Assembly: GCA_019120525.1 (NCBI GenBank)
Contig: DWUW01000250.1
Location: 1-16,251 of the forward strand
Direction of reading: 5' to 3'
Origin: Candidatus Eisenbergiella stercorigallinarum
GTDB taxonomy: Bacteria > Bacillota > Clostridia > Lachnospirales > Lachnospiraceae
Length of the DNA: 16,251 nt
The notes under the pieces were generated by a model. That model was not told where the DNA came from, searched no databases, and saw nothing but the letters and a program-made list of their open reading frames with translations. How positions within the stretch are numbered: the first letter of the stretch is position 1; each line of letters opens with the position of its first letter. The position numbers were made by a program, and so were the translations under genes. This document shows positions 6,473 through 13,599 of this stretch, piece after piece.

Positions 6473-7438
6473 ATGTACGACATCGGAATTGATATGGGGG
6501 GAACCCACACGGCGGTGGGGCTGGTAGAAGGGCTTGCGCTGAAGGACCGGGTGGAGTTTGCCACGGACACGGAGCAGGGAGCGGAGAAATACATCGAAGA
6601 GCTTTCCGCCAATATTTCTGTTCTGCTTGAAAGAAACGGCCTGAAGCCGGAGGAGATTACCAATATCGGCATGGGCGTGCCGGGAAGCTTCAACGCGCAG
6701 ACGGGGATGATCGAGTATGCGAACAATCTGAGCTTTTCGGAAGTTCCTTTCCGGGATATGCTGGAAGCGAAGCTGGGGAGAAACATCCTGATCGATAACG
6801 ACGCCAATCTGGCGGCGTGGGGAGAATATCTGCTGAGCCAAAGCTGCGCTTCTTCCTTCATTATGGTGACGCTGGGAACGGGGATCGGCTGCGGCATCGT
6901 GCTGGACGGAAAGCTTTACCGGGGCGTGAATTTCGCGGAGGGCGAGATAGGCCACATGACACTGCGTTATGACGGGATCGATTGCAACTGCGGCAGAAAG
7001 GGCTGCTTTGAGGCCTATGCCTCCGCCTCCGCGCTGGTGAGACAGGCGGCAGAGGCGGCGCAGGAGCATCCGGACAGCCGGCTGTATGCTCTTGTGGAGG
7101 GAGATGTGTCCCGGATGAACGGCAGGTTGTTCTTCCAGGCAGTGCGGGAAGGAGACGGGACGGCTCTTGTGGTCCGTGACGCCTATGCGCAGCTGCTGGC
7201 GGAGGGGCTGACCAATCTGATCAATCTGCTCCAGCCGGAGGAGCTGATCATCGGAGGCGGTATCAGCGGAGCGGCGGAGCTGTTCCTGCCGCAGACGGAG
7301 GAACGGATCGCGAAGATGGTCTATTCCAGGGCTTCCAAAGTGCAGACACGGATCCGGCCGGCGGAATTTGGAAACGACGCAGGGATCGTGGGCGCGGCTG
7401 GGGGATATGTGAGGCCTTTGGCCGGGACGAAGCGCTAA
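6473..7438 (+). CDS. ROK-family sugar kinase
   Basis: A 321-residue cytoplasmic kinase that should phosphorylate a hexose or N-acylated amino sugar with ATP. The N-terminal ATP/phosphate loop reads GIDMGGTHT (5-13). The catalytic aspartate is in DNDAN (D110). The ROK zinc site is complete: H161 in EIGHM and C171, C173, C178 in CNCGRKGCFE. There is no N-terminal helix-turn-helix, so it is an enzyme rather than a NagC/XylR-type repressor. The start at 6473 follows AAAGAGG; an in-frame ATG at 6443 lies inside the hairpin repeat and is less likely. It stands alone on the plus strand, with the hairpin cluster before it and a promoter for the next genes after it. Glucokinase or N-acetylmannosamine/N-acetylglucosamine kinase activity cannot be told apart here. 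Confidence 0.9.
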   Translation: MYDIGIDMGGTHTAVGLVEGLALKDRVEFATDTEQGAEKYIEELSANISVLLERNGLKPEEITNIGMGVPGSFNAQTGMIEYANNLSFSEVPFRDMLEAKLGRNILIDNDANLAAWGEYLLSQSCASSFIMVTLGTGIGCGIVLDGKLYRGVNFAEGEIGHMTLRYDGIDCNCGRKGCFEAYASASALVRQAAEAAQEHPDSRLYALVEGDVSRMNGRLFFQAVREGDGTALVVRDAYAQLLAEGLTNLINLLQPEELIIGGGISGAAELFLPQTEERIAKMVYSRASKVQTRIRPAEFGNDAGIVGAAGGYVRPLAGTKR

Positions 7439-7466
7439 AGTTAAATTCATGTGAAACTTTTTTTAA
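7436..7466 (+). terminator. Weak candidate terminator after the ROK kinase
   Basis: AAAGTT and AACTTT can pair around an AT-rich loop and are followed by a T-run. The stem is short and has no GC clamp, so this is tentative. Confidence 0.3.
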
Positions 7467-7482
7467 GATTTTATGTAGTTTG

Positions 7483-7511
7483 TTGTTTTTGGCAAAAGAT
7501 GTGATTATGAT
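7483..7511 (+). promoter_or_regulatory. Candidate promoter for the metallophosphoesterase/beta-helix pair
   Basis: TTGTTT (7483-7488), 17-nt spacer, TATGAT (7506-7511). The -35 box is a partial match. It gives a leader of about 110 nt that contains two ATGA-linked mini reading frames before the gene start at 7632. Confidence 0.45.
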
Positions 7512-7631
7512 AGGCTGGTAGCTTCCAATGGCGGTCTGACGCCCTGTCTTTTATAAGCTTTCGGATGGCGGCCTGCGCAGGCGGATGAACGCGCGGCACG
7601 GCAGGAAGGCGGCGGAAAGGAAGGATGCAGG

Positions 7632-8795
7632 ATGAAATTCAGAGAAGACGGAACCTTTCATATATTACAGTTTGCAGATATACAGGAGATCCCGGGCGTA
7701 TCTGAGGATACGCTCCGGCTTATGGACGCGGCGCTGGAGAGGGCAAAGCCAGATCTGGTGATACTGTCCGGAAATCAGCTGAAGGGCGCGGACAGGCGTT
7801 TTTCCGAAAAGGGGGAACGGGTGGAGGAAACCATAAGGCGGATCATGAAGCCAGTGACGGACCGGAAACTCCCGTTCGCCGTGACCTTCGGAGACCAGGA
7901 TCGGCGCTGCGGCCTTCCGAATGAGAGGCAGATGGAGATCTACCGCAGCCTGCCGGGCTGTGTGGACTGGCTCAACAGCAGAGGGCAGGAGATCCATCAC
8001 GGGACGAGGGAAGGAACCTTTGCCATAGGCGTACGCAGCAGCGACGAAAGCAGGGTGGCCATGGCGGCGTATCTGTTTGATACGGGGGCGGAGCTGCCGC
8101 AGGGAGGATATCAGCCGCTTCCTCCCGGCGACCTGTTCTGGTATAAAGGGGTGCGGGATACGTTTGCGCAGGAAAACAATGGACCGGTTCCAGGGATCGT
8201 ATTTCAGCATATTCCCCTGCCGGAATACTACAGACTTCTGAAACGGATCGGCAGGAAAACGAAGGGAGCGGTGCGTGCTTACCGTACCCATGCGGGGGAA
8301 TATTATGTGATGGATCCTGAGAAATGCAGGGAAGGAAAGCTTCAGGAGGCGGTCAGCGTCCCGGATTCGGCCGGCAGGGAATTTGAAGCCCTGCATGAAC
8401 GGGGAGACATTTTTGCGGTTTACTGCGGCCATGATCACAGGAACAGCCTGGTGGGAAGATGGCTCGGCGTGGATCTGGGATGCACTCCTTCCTGCGGTTT
8501 CAATGGTTATGGGAATGGTGTGGATCGGGCGGCACGGGAATTTGTTTTCCATGAGGATGCTCCGGCGGCCTATGAAACAAGGCTGCTTACCTACAGGGAG
8601 CTGGTGGGGGAGAAAACGGCGAAGCCGGTGAAGGATTTTTTTTACAGATTCTGTCCGGCGACGAAGGAGGAAGCGGCTGAGAAGGCGGGGAGAGTGCTGT
8701 TGCTTACCGGGTTTACCTGCCTGGCGGGAGGTACGGCTCTGCAGGCGTACCGGTCCCGGCGCAGAAAAAAGAAACAATGGAAAGGGAGATCATGA
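7632..8795 (+). CDS. Metallophosphoesterase-fold protein with altered metal motifs and C-terminal membrane anchor
   Basis: A 387-residue calcineurin-like phosphoesterase by fold: FHILQFADIQ (9-18), PDLVILSGNQ (40-49), PFAVTFGDQD (81-90), FQHIPLPEYY (191-200) and FAVYCGHDH (261-269) follow the five metal motifs in order. Motif 1 is DIQ, not DxH. Motif 2 is GNQ, not GD(N/Q). Motif 3 is GDQD, not GNH(D/E). The last two motifs (H193, H267, H269) are kept. Q in motif 1 may be normal in this clostridial subfamily (from memory), but the other two changes touch the bridging aspartate and the catalytic histidine. Residues 354-373 form a hydrophobic segment followed by a very basic tail (RSRRRKKK), a likely C-terminal anchor. 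The start at 7632 follows GGAAGG. The stop overlaps the next gene's start (ATGA). Activity and substrate are uncertain. Confidence 0.8.
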   Translation: MKFREDGTFHILQFADIQEIPGVSEDTLRLMDAALERAKPDLVILSGNQLKGADRRFSEKGERVEETIRRIMKPVTDRKLPFAVTFGDQDRRCGLPNERQMEIYRSLPGCVDWLNSRGQEIHHGTREGTFAIGVRSSDESRVAMAAYLFDTGAELPQGGYQPLPPGDLFWYKGVRDTFAQENNGPVPGIVFQHIPLPEYYRLLKRIGRKTKGAVRAYRTHAGEYYVMDPEKCREGKLQEAVSVPDSAGREFEALHERGDIFAVYCGHDHRNSLVGRWLGVDLGCTPSCGFNGYGNGVDRAAREFVFHEDAPAAYETRLLTYRELVGEKTAKPVKDFFYRFCPATKEEAAEKAGRVLLLTGFTCLAGGTALQAYRSRRRKKKQWKGRS

Positions 8796-10195
8796 TGAAT
8801 CAGAACAGGAATCCAAAAAGAAGTTTTTATCTTGACAGCGTAAACGGCGACGATACCCGCACGGGCCTGAGCCCGGATACGGCCTGGAGATCCCTGGAGC
8901 GGGCGAACGCGCAGGAATATCAGCCGGGAGACGCCCTGCGTCTGAAACGGGGAGGGAGCTGGCATGGAATGCTCTGTCCCAAAGGCTCCGGAAGCCGGGA
9001 ATACCCTATAACGGTGGATTCTTACGGGGAGGAAGGAAAGGATAAAGAAGCGGCTCCCATCATCCATGGGGACGGCGCGTACGCGGCTATCCTGTTGGAA
9101 GGCGTGAGCTTCTGGCAGGTCAGGAATATCGCCGTGACCAACCGGGCAAAAGAACGCGGTGTCAGACAGGGAATCTGCATCTGCGGAAAGCCGGAGGGGA
9201 TCACGCAGGGGATCGTGATCGAGAACTGTGAGATTTTTGACGTACAGGGGGAGAACAGGCGGAACCGGAATGTATATGAGAGCATGTACTGGAATTCCGG
9301 CATCTATGTGACCATGCCGGGCCGTTCCTCCCGAAACAGCCATCTGCACGACATCCTGATCAGCAAAAACCATGTGCATGATGTGCTGACCAGCGGGATC
9401 CGGGTCAACCAGCAGGAGGATTTTATCAACGATATCCACCACACCCATGTTGTGGTCAGGGGAAACCGGATCGAACGGACGGGAAGCGACGGGATTATTG
9501 TGGCGAACTGCGTCTCGCCGCTGATCGACGGGAACGTCTGCCTGGACGCCGGCGCGCTGGGAAGTCTGGAGGATACCCGGCTGATCGCGGGGATCTGGGT
9601 ATGCGCCGTGTCGGACGCGCTGATCCAGAGAAACGAGGTGGGTCGCACCCGGCTGTTTGAAAACGATGGGACAGCCTTTGATACGGATTGGGGCACCGCG
9701 GGAACCACGATTTTTCAGTATAACTATACCCATGGGAATAAAGGCGGCTTCTGGCTGGACTGCACAGGGATCAACCGCAACCGGGAATGTGAAGGAACCA
9801 TTCTGCGCTATAACATCAGCGTGGACGATGAGCGCTGCCTGATCCAGGACGATTACGGCATCCGCTCTGAGCTGTACGGGAATCTGTTCCTGCATACCGG
9901 GGAAACCGGCCCCATGATCTGCTGCCATCAGCCGGGGCAGTCCCATCTGTTTTACCGGAATGTCTTCGCCTTTGCCGGGAAGCCGGAGTCTGGCTGGCAG
10001 TCGTCGGCCTTCCGGGAGAACTGGTACGGGACGATTGCAGAACTTCCGGAGGATCCGGGCGCGAAAGCAGGCTCACCCATCGAGCTGGAAGGCCTTGCAC
10101 AGCGCCTTCAGGAATCGGGGGAATACAGGAGACAGATCTGGGATCAGCTGGCAAAAGCGGCAGGGACGGCAGCGGACGCGGTTATGCCGGACTGA
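8792..10195 (+). CDS. Right-handed parallel beta-helix (pectate-lyase-like) protein
   Basis: A 467-residue protein. Its start, FYLDSVNGDDTRTGLSPDT, then AWRSLERAN and QPGDALRLKRGGSW, is the usual opening of bacterial beta-helix glycan-active proteins. The middle (about 90-370) has parallel-beta-helix turns such as GIVIENCEIFDV, LISKNHVHDVLTSGIRV, VVVRGNRIERTGSDGIIV and LIQRNEVGRT. There is no signal peptide, so it should act inside the cell, unlike most secreted polysaccharide lyases. The start at 8792 overlaps the metallophosphoesterase stop (ATGA) behind AGGGAG; an ATG at 8795 has better spacing, while the in-frame ATG at 8777 has none. Co-translation with the phosphoesterase suggests a joint role, perhaps in processing an imported oligosaccharide. 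The catalytic residues cannot be assigned. The 3' end overlaps the convergent HD gene by 14 bp. Confidence 0.8.
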   Translation: MMNQNRNPKRSFYLDSVNGDDTRTGLSPDTAWRSLERANAQEYQPGDALRLKRGGSWHGMLCPKGSGSREYPITVDSYGEEGKDKEAAPIIHGDGAYAAILLEGVSFWQVRNIAVTNRAKERGVRQGICICGKPEGITQGIVIENCEIFDVQGENRRNRNVYESMYWNSGIYVTMPGRSSRNSHLHDILISKNHVHDVLTSGIRVNQQEDFINDIHHTHVVVRGNRIERTGSDGIIVANCVSPLIDGNVCLDAGALGSLEDTRLIAGIWVCAVSDALIQRNEVGRTRLFENDGTAFDTDWGTAGTTIFQYNYTHGNKGGFWLDCTGINRNRECEGTILRYNISVDDERCLIQDDYGIRSELYGNLFLHTGETGPMICCHQPGQSHLFYRNVFAFAGKPESGWQSSAFRENWYGTIAELPEDPGAKAGSPIELEGLAQRLQESGEYRRQIWDQLAKAAGTAADAVMPD

Positions 10196-10775
10196 TCCCG
10201 ACCGCTTCCTCCACACTGCAGCCCATTTTGGCTTCAAAGTAGCGCTTCAGCTCCAGATTTTTATCCCATTTTGACTGGGGGTAATGGCCGTAGCGGTTTT
10301 TCACATCGGTCATACGCTCGATGATGCTGGCGGGACCGTCCGGCATGGCGATGCTGTCGCAGAGCTGGATCAGGCGGTCATACTCGTCGTAGTCAAAGGA
10401 CTGCAGAAGCGTAACCAGGCGCCGTTCGTCCTCCGCAGAAATATCATGTCTGCCGATATAGGTATTCACATCCTTTTCCGGAAAGGAATGGGTCAGGCAG
10501 ATCCTGGCAGGTTCCTTATAGCCGAGGCCCATGAGATAGTCGTAGCCGTCGATGGTATGGGCGAGGTACGTGACGCCCTCCCGCCGCCCGATGTCGTGGA
10601 GCATACCCAGGATGCAGGCCTTTTCCGGGTCAATGTCATGGCCGCGCAGCTTCAGGCGCTCGGCAATGGCCTTTGCGCAGCGGGCTGCGGTCAGGGAGTG
10701 ATCCTTCCAGGGGCCGGGATTGCGTTGCCAGCCCTCTTCCAGAAGCTGCCTGGCAGTATTAAGATCAGGAATCAT
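10182..10775 (-). CDS. HD-domain phosphohydrolase
   Basis: A 197-residue cytoplasmic protein of the HD metal-dependent phosphohydrolase superfamily. The metal ligands are visible: H26 (WKDHS), H60-D61 (GMLHDIGRR) and D140 (QLCDSIAMPDG), with further histidines at TLAH- and LTHSFP-like positions between them. The family hydrolyses nucleotides, cyclic dinucleotides or small phosphomonoesters; the substrate of this short stand-alone form is not known. The start at 10775 follows AAAGAGG directly behind a GCCGCC/GGCGGC hairpin. It lies downstream of the thiolase gene on the same strand, separated by a strong hairpin at 10815-10847, so it is either read through or has its own weak start. It is convergent with the beta-helix gene. 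Confidence 0.85.
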   Translation of the reverse strand: MIPDLNTARQLLEEGWQRNPGPWKDHSLTAARCAKAIAERLKLRGHDIDPEKACILGMLHDIGRREGVTYLAHTIDGYDYLMGLGYKEPARICLTHSFPEKDVNTYIGRHDISAEDERRLVTLLQSFDYDEYDRLIQLCDSIAMPDGPASIIERMTDVKNRYGHYPQSKWDKNLELKRYFEAKMGCSVEEAVGISPA

Positions 10776-10790
10776 ATTACCTCTTTCTTC

Positions 10791-10805
10791 GCCGCCGAAG
10801 GCGGC
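10791..10805 (-). repeat. Hairpin repeat copy before the HD gene start
   Basis: GCCGCC, GAA, GGCGGC: a perfect 6-bp stem just upstream of the AAAGAGG ribosome binding site. The surrounding minus-strand sequence, ATGCCGCC to GAAAGAGGTA, matches hairpin copy B before the ROK kinase. Confidence 0.65.
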
Positions 10806-10814
10806 ATGAAATGA

Positions 10815-10847
10815 ATCGGACAGGGGAAGCGTTTTCCCCTGTCCGAT
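10815..10847 (-). terminator. Strong hairpin terminator/attenuator after the thiolase gene
   Basis: A perfect 14-bp inverted repeat (ATCGGACAGGGGAA with its complement) and a 5-nt loop lies 25 nt after the thiolase stop. On the minus strand it is followed by TTCATTTCAT, only partly T-rich, so some readthrough into the HD gene is plausible. Confidence 0.65.
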
Positions 10848-10871
10848 CAGTTAGATGAGCCGGCCCAAGGG

Positions 10872-12056
10872 TCAGTCTCTCTTCACCACTGCCGCGCAGC
10901 CCATGCCGCCGCCCACGCAGAGGGTGGCGAGGCCGGTTTTGGCGTCTCTTCGCTGCATTTCGTAAAGCAGGGTCACCAGGATCCGGCAGCCGGAGCAGCC
11001 GACCGGATGGCCGAGGGCGATGGCGCCGCCGTTTACATTGAGTTTGCTCAGGTCGAAGCCAAGGTCGTGTCCCACCGCTACGGATTGGGCGGCAAAGGCT
11101 TCATTCGCTTCAATCAGGTCAAAATCGCCGATCTCCATACCGGTCTTTTTCAGGACCTTTCTGGTGGCCGCAACAGGGCCGATGCCCATGATGGAAGGCT
11201 CTACGCCCGCAAGCTCTCCGGCAACCCAGGTGGCCATGGGAGTGACGCCCAGTTCCTTCGCCTTCTCTTCGCTCATGACGATGACGGCAGCCGCGCCGTC
11301 GTTGATGCCGGAAGCGTTTCCTGCTGTTACCAGGCCGCCGTCCCTCTTAAAGGCGGGACGCAGCCTGGACAGGCTCTCCACGGTCACGCCCTTTCTGGGA
11401 CCTTCGTCCGTATCCACAATAATGGTGGCCTTTTTGGTCTTTACCTCGACGGGAACGATCTCTTCCTTAAAACGTCCCTCATTCATGGCCTTTTCACATT
11501 TCTGCTGGCTGTTGGCCGCGAACTCATCCAGCTGCTCGCGGGTCAGTCCCCACTGTTCGCAGATATTTTCCGCGGTCATTCCCATATGATAGCCGTAAAA
11601 CGCGTCGGTGAGCGCATCCTTTAACAGGGCGTCCTCCAGGGGAGCGTTGCCCATGCGGTAGCCATAGCGGCCCTGCTGTACCAGATAGGGCGCGCGGGAC
11701 ATGCTTTCCGTGCCGCCGGCAACGATGATGTCGGCGTCTCCGCTGGCGATCAGCTTGGCGGCCAGATTGACGCAGTGCAGGCCGGAGCCGCACAGCACGT
11801 TTATGGTGGTGGCGGGAAATTCAACCGGAATATCCGCATGGACGGCAGCCTGCCTTGCCACGTTCTGACCCTGTCCGGCCTGCAGCACGCAGCCCATATA
11901 GACTTCGTCCACCTGATCAGGTCTCACGCCCGCGCGCTTCAGCGCTTCTTTAATGACGATGGTTCCCAGATCTGCCGCAGGAATGCTGGAAAGCTCTCCG
12001 CCCATCGTACCGATGGCGGTTCTGCAGGCGCCTGCCAAAACTACTTTTCTGCTCAT
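10872..12056 (-). CDS. thlA: Acetyl-CoA C-acetyltransferase (thiolase)
   Basis: A 394-residue biosynthetic-type thiolase that condenses two acetyl-CoA to acetoacetyl-CoA, the entry to butyrate or 3-hydroxybutyryl-CoA formation in clostridia; cytoplasmic. All catalytic elements are present: the acyl-accepting cysteine in NVLCGSG (about residue 88), EANEAFA, the histidine of GGAIALGHPVG and the second cysteine in CVGGGMGC near the C-terminus. The segment usually SGAR is SGCR here. Length matches the family. The start at 12056 begins the standard SRKVVLAGACRTAIG; the frame continuing upstream from it is leader sequence. Behind GGAGG it has a promoter at 12174-12202 and a GC-rich leader of about 110 nt with a GCCGCC/GGCGGC hairpin. 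No other butyrate-pathway genes lie next to it here. Confidence 0.95.
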   Translation of the reverse strand: MSRKVVLAGACRTAIGTMGGELSSIPAADLGTIVIKEALKRAGVRPDQVDEVYMGCVLQAGQGQNVARQAAVHADIPVEFPATTINVLCGSGLHCVNLAAKLIASGDADIIVAGGTESMSRAPYLVQQGRYGYRMGNAPLEDALLKDALTDAFYGYHMGMTAENICEQWGLTREQLDEFAANSQQKCEKAMNEGRFKEEIVPVEVKTKKATIIVDTDEGPRKGVTVESLSRLRPAFKRDGGLVTAGNASGINDGAAAVIVMSEEKAKELGVTPMATWVAGELAGVEPSIMGIGPVAATRKVLKKTGMEIGDFDLIEANEAFAAQSVAVGHDLGFDLSKLNVNGGAIALGHPVGCSGCRILVTLLYEMQRRDAKTGLATLCVGGGMGCAAVVKRD

Positions 12057-12079
12057 GGTAATCTTTTCCTCCGTTTTCT

Positions 12080-12094
12080 GCCGCCGCAGGCGGC
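12080..12094 (-). repeat. Hairpin repeat copy before the thiolase start
   Basis: GCCGCC, GCA, GGCGGC: a perfect 6-bp stem about 24 nt upstream of the thiolase start, just before its GGAGG site. It belongs to the same motif family as the copies at 6355, 6444 and 10791. Confidence 0.6.
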
Positions 12095-12173
12095 GTATCC
12101 CAGTGCGGCCGACCCGCACGCTTTCGCCGCGCGGATCCCCGGTGCGACCGGTTCCGGCGCGGCCTGTGGCTCT

Positions 12174-12202
12174 ATTGTAGCACTGCGGGACGGGAGAAGC
12201 AA
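12174..12202 (-). promoter_or_regulatory. Promoter of the thiolase gene
   Basis: On the minus strand TTGCTT (12197-12202), 17-nt spacer, TACAAT (12174-12179), with TGC just before the -10 box (extended -10). A good sigma-A promoter. Confidence 0.7.
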
Positions 12203-12226
12203 TGCGTTTTCCTGAGAAGGACAGAA

Positions 12227-12252
12227 CCAGGCTGCGGTTTGGCGCAGCCTGG
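12227..12252 (-). terminator. Terminator of the XRE gene
   Basis: A perfect 10-bp stem, CCAGGCTGCG/CGCAGCCTGG with a 6-nt loop, 21 nt after the XRE stop. On the minus strand it is followed by TTCTGTCCTTCTC, moderately T-rich. Confidence 0.6.
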
Positions 12253-12273
12253 GCCGGTACCGGTCACAGCGGT

Positions 12274-12516
12274 TCAATCCTGCCTTCCGGCAAGATAATC
12301 GATGCTGCATCCAAATGCCTCGGCGATCCTGAGAATATTTTTCAGGGAAGGATTTCTGATCTTGCCGTTTGCCACCTTCTTAATCGTCTCGTAAGGCACG
12401 GATGACTGGTCGGACAATGTTTTAAGTGACCAGTTATGCCGTGACAGCTGCGTGGATATACGCTCTGAAATGATTTTGGAAAAATCCTCTTTTTCCTGAA
12501 GTTCTTCCTGCAACAT
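12274..12516 (-). CDS. Small XRE-family helix-turn-helix regulator
   Basis: An 80-residue single-domain DNA-binding protein. Residues about 15-77 form the Cro/CI-type helix-turn-helix: ERISTQLSRHNWSLKTLSDQ, SSVPYETIKKVANGK (helices 2-3), then NPSLKNILRIAEAFGCSIDYL. No sensor domain is attached. The start at 12516 follows AAGGAGG, 10 nt away. It is divergent from the DUF6128-like gene, with a 6-bp dyad (12587-12604) between them that could be its operator. Its target is unknown; as a short stand-alone XRE it may control itself and its divergent neighbour. Confidence 0.85.
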   Translation of the reverse strand: MLQEELQEKEDFSKIISERISTQLSRHNWSLKTLSDQSSVPYETIKKVANGKIRNPSLKNILRIAEAFGCSIDYLAGRQD

Positions 12517-12586
12517 CTGTGATCTACCTCCTTAATCTCTGCCCCAAAACGGGAAAATGAAAAAGTTACATTTATATATTCCATTT

Positions 12587-12604
12587 TGTGCCATAAAAGG
12601 CACA
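12587..12604. promoter_or_regulatory. Dyad TGTGCC / GGCACA, candidate operator
   Basis: A perfect 6-bp inverted repeat with a 6-nt AT spacer in the shared region between the divergent XRE and DUF6128-like genes. Helix-turn-helix dimers bind dyads of this size; binding by the XRE protein is inference. No clear -35/-10 pair was found for either gene. Confidence 0.4.
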
Positions 12605-12648
12605 GAAAAAAGGAAAAAATTTCATATGGAAAAGAAAAGAGGAATAGA

Positions 12649-13572
12649 ATGGAAAGTGTAAGAAGAAACGCGCGGAGAAGGAGGACAAGGGTGTTCTATT
12701 ATAACAGACAGATCATATATATGGATTTGTGGAAAGATGGGGAACGCGTCAAAACCGCGGGGTTTCTGAAACGGGAGGAAACGGACCGCGGCCTGCGCTG
12801 GCAGATGGGCATTCGGGGGCTGGAAAGGACAGATACGGGCTTTTTTGACCTGCGCGACGAAACGGGCGCGCTGGTGGATAAGCTTCTGCTTCAGAAGGGG
12901 GAAGGCCGCTATGAGCGGACTGTTGCGTGGGAAACGGAAACGAGAGGCGGACGGCTGTTTGGGGAAATCTGCGGCCTGCGGGCAGAGCTGCAGGGGGGAA
13001 GGTATCTGAGGGGAAGCTGGAAGCTTTCGGGACATCCAGAACCTTTGGCTGACAGAAAGACAGCGGAACAGGAGCCGCAGACTTTCCCGGATGAACAGAT
13101 CCCGGAACAGACACCTTCCCGGACAGCGTCATCTGTCTTGGGAGAAGAGGACGCCGGATTAAAGGAAGGCCGGCTGAAAGCCGCGAAACAGCAGGACGTG
13201 GTTTTACAGCCGGTCTTTCAGGAAGATAAATGGGAGCAGTTAAAGCAGATGTACCCGCAGATCCATCCGTTTGGGGATGAAAGGATGTTTCTGTCCATTA
13301 CGCCAGGAGATTTTGTGATCCTGGGACAGGAATATCAGAGGCTCGTGGGCAACAGCTTCCTGCTCCATGGTTATTATAACTACCGCCACCTGATCCTGGG
13401 CAGGTATCCGGAAGACGGGGGAGAAGGCCGGTTTTATCTCGGCGTGCCCGGGGTTTGTTATGAGAGGGAAAAAATGGCGGCGGAGATGTTTGGTTTTGAG
13501 GCATTTGAAGGGAAGACGGAACCGGCGCAGGAGGGTGATTTCGGATATTATATGAAACGGGTGAGAATATAG
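12649..13572 (+). CDS. Lachnospiraceae-type protein of unknown function (DUF6128-like)
   Basis: A 307-residue protein with no signal peptide or membrane segment. An N-terminal basic stretch (RRNARRRR) is followed by a small domain (about 15-120; IIYMDLWKDGERVKTAGFLKR, then GRYERTV). Next comes a Glu/Pro/Gln-rich linker (about 130-200) and a conserved C-terminal domain (about 205-307; MYPQIHPFGDE, FVILGQEYQRLVGNSFLLHG, FYLGVPGVCYEREKMAAEMFGF, GDFGYYMKRVRI). The C-terminal part resembles what I remember as DUF6128, known mainly from Lachnospiraceae; the role is not known. The start at 12649 follows AGAGGA; the frame extends upstream only to a TTG with no site. It is divergent from the XRE gene and convergent with nrdG. 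Confidence 0.75.
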   Translation: MESVRRNARRRRTRVFYYNRQIIYMDLWKDGERVKTAGFLKREETDRGLRWQMGIRGLERTDTGFFDLRDETGALVDKLLLQKGEGRYERTVAWETETRGGRLFGEICGLRAELQGGRYLRGSWKLSGHPEPLADRKTAEQEPQTFPDEQIPEQTPSRTASSVLGEEDAGLKEGRLKAAKQQDVVLQPVFQEDKWEQLKQMYPQIHPFGDERMFLSITPGDFVILGQEYQRLVGNSFLLHGYYNYRHLILGRYPEDGGEGRFYLGVPGVCYEREKMAAEMFGFEAFEGKTEPAQEGDFGYYMKRVRI

Positions 13573-13599
13573 AAAGCCGGGCCTGCCCCGCATCTTAAT

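Noticed and set aside
6110..7450. Long minus-strand open frame (446 codons) over the kinase
   Set aside because: It runs antisense to the ROK kinase, whose ATP and zinc motifs are intact; no recognisable domain or ribosome binding site.
7665..9946. Long minus-strand open frames opposite the phosphoesterase and beta-helix genes
   Set aside because: Shadows of GC-rich coding sequence; composition is atypical and no motifs are seen, while the plus-strand frames show family motifs throughout.
12586..12648. Upstream extension of the DUF6128-like protein from a TTG at 12586
   Set aside because: No ribosome binding site, and it would run through the TGTGCC/GGCACA dyad; ATG 12649 has AGAGGA upstream.
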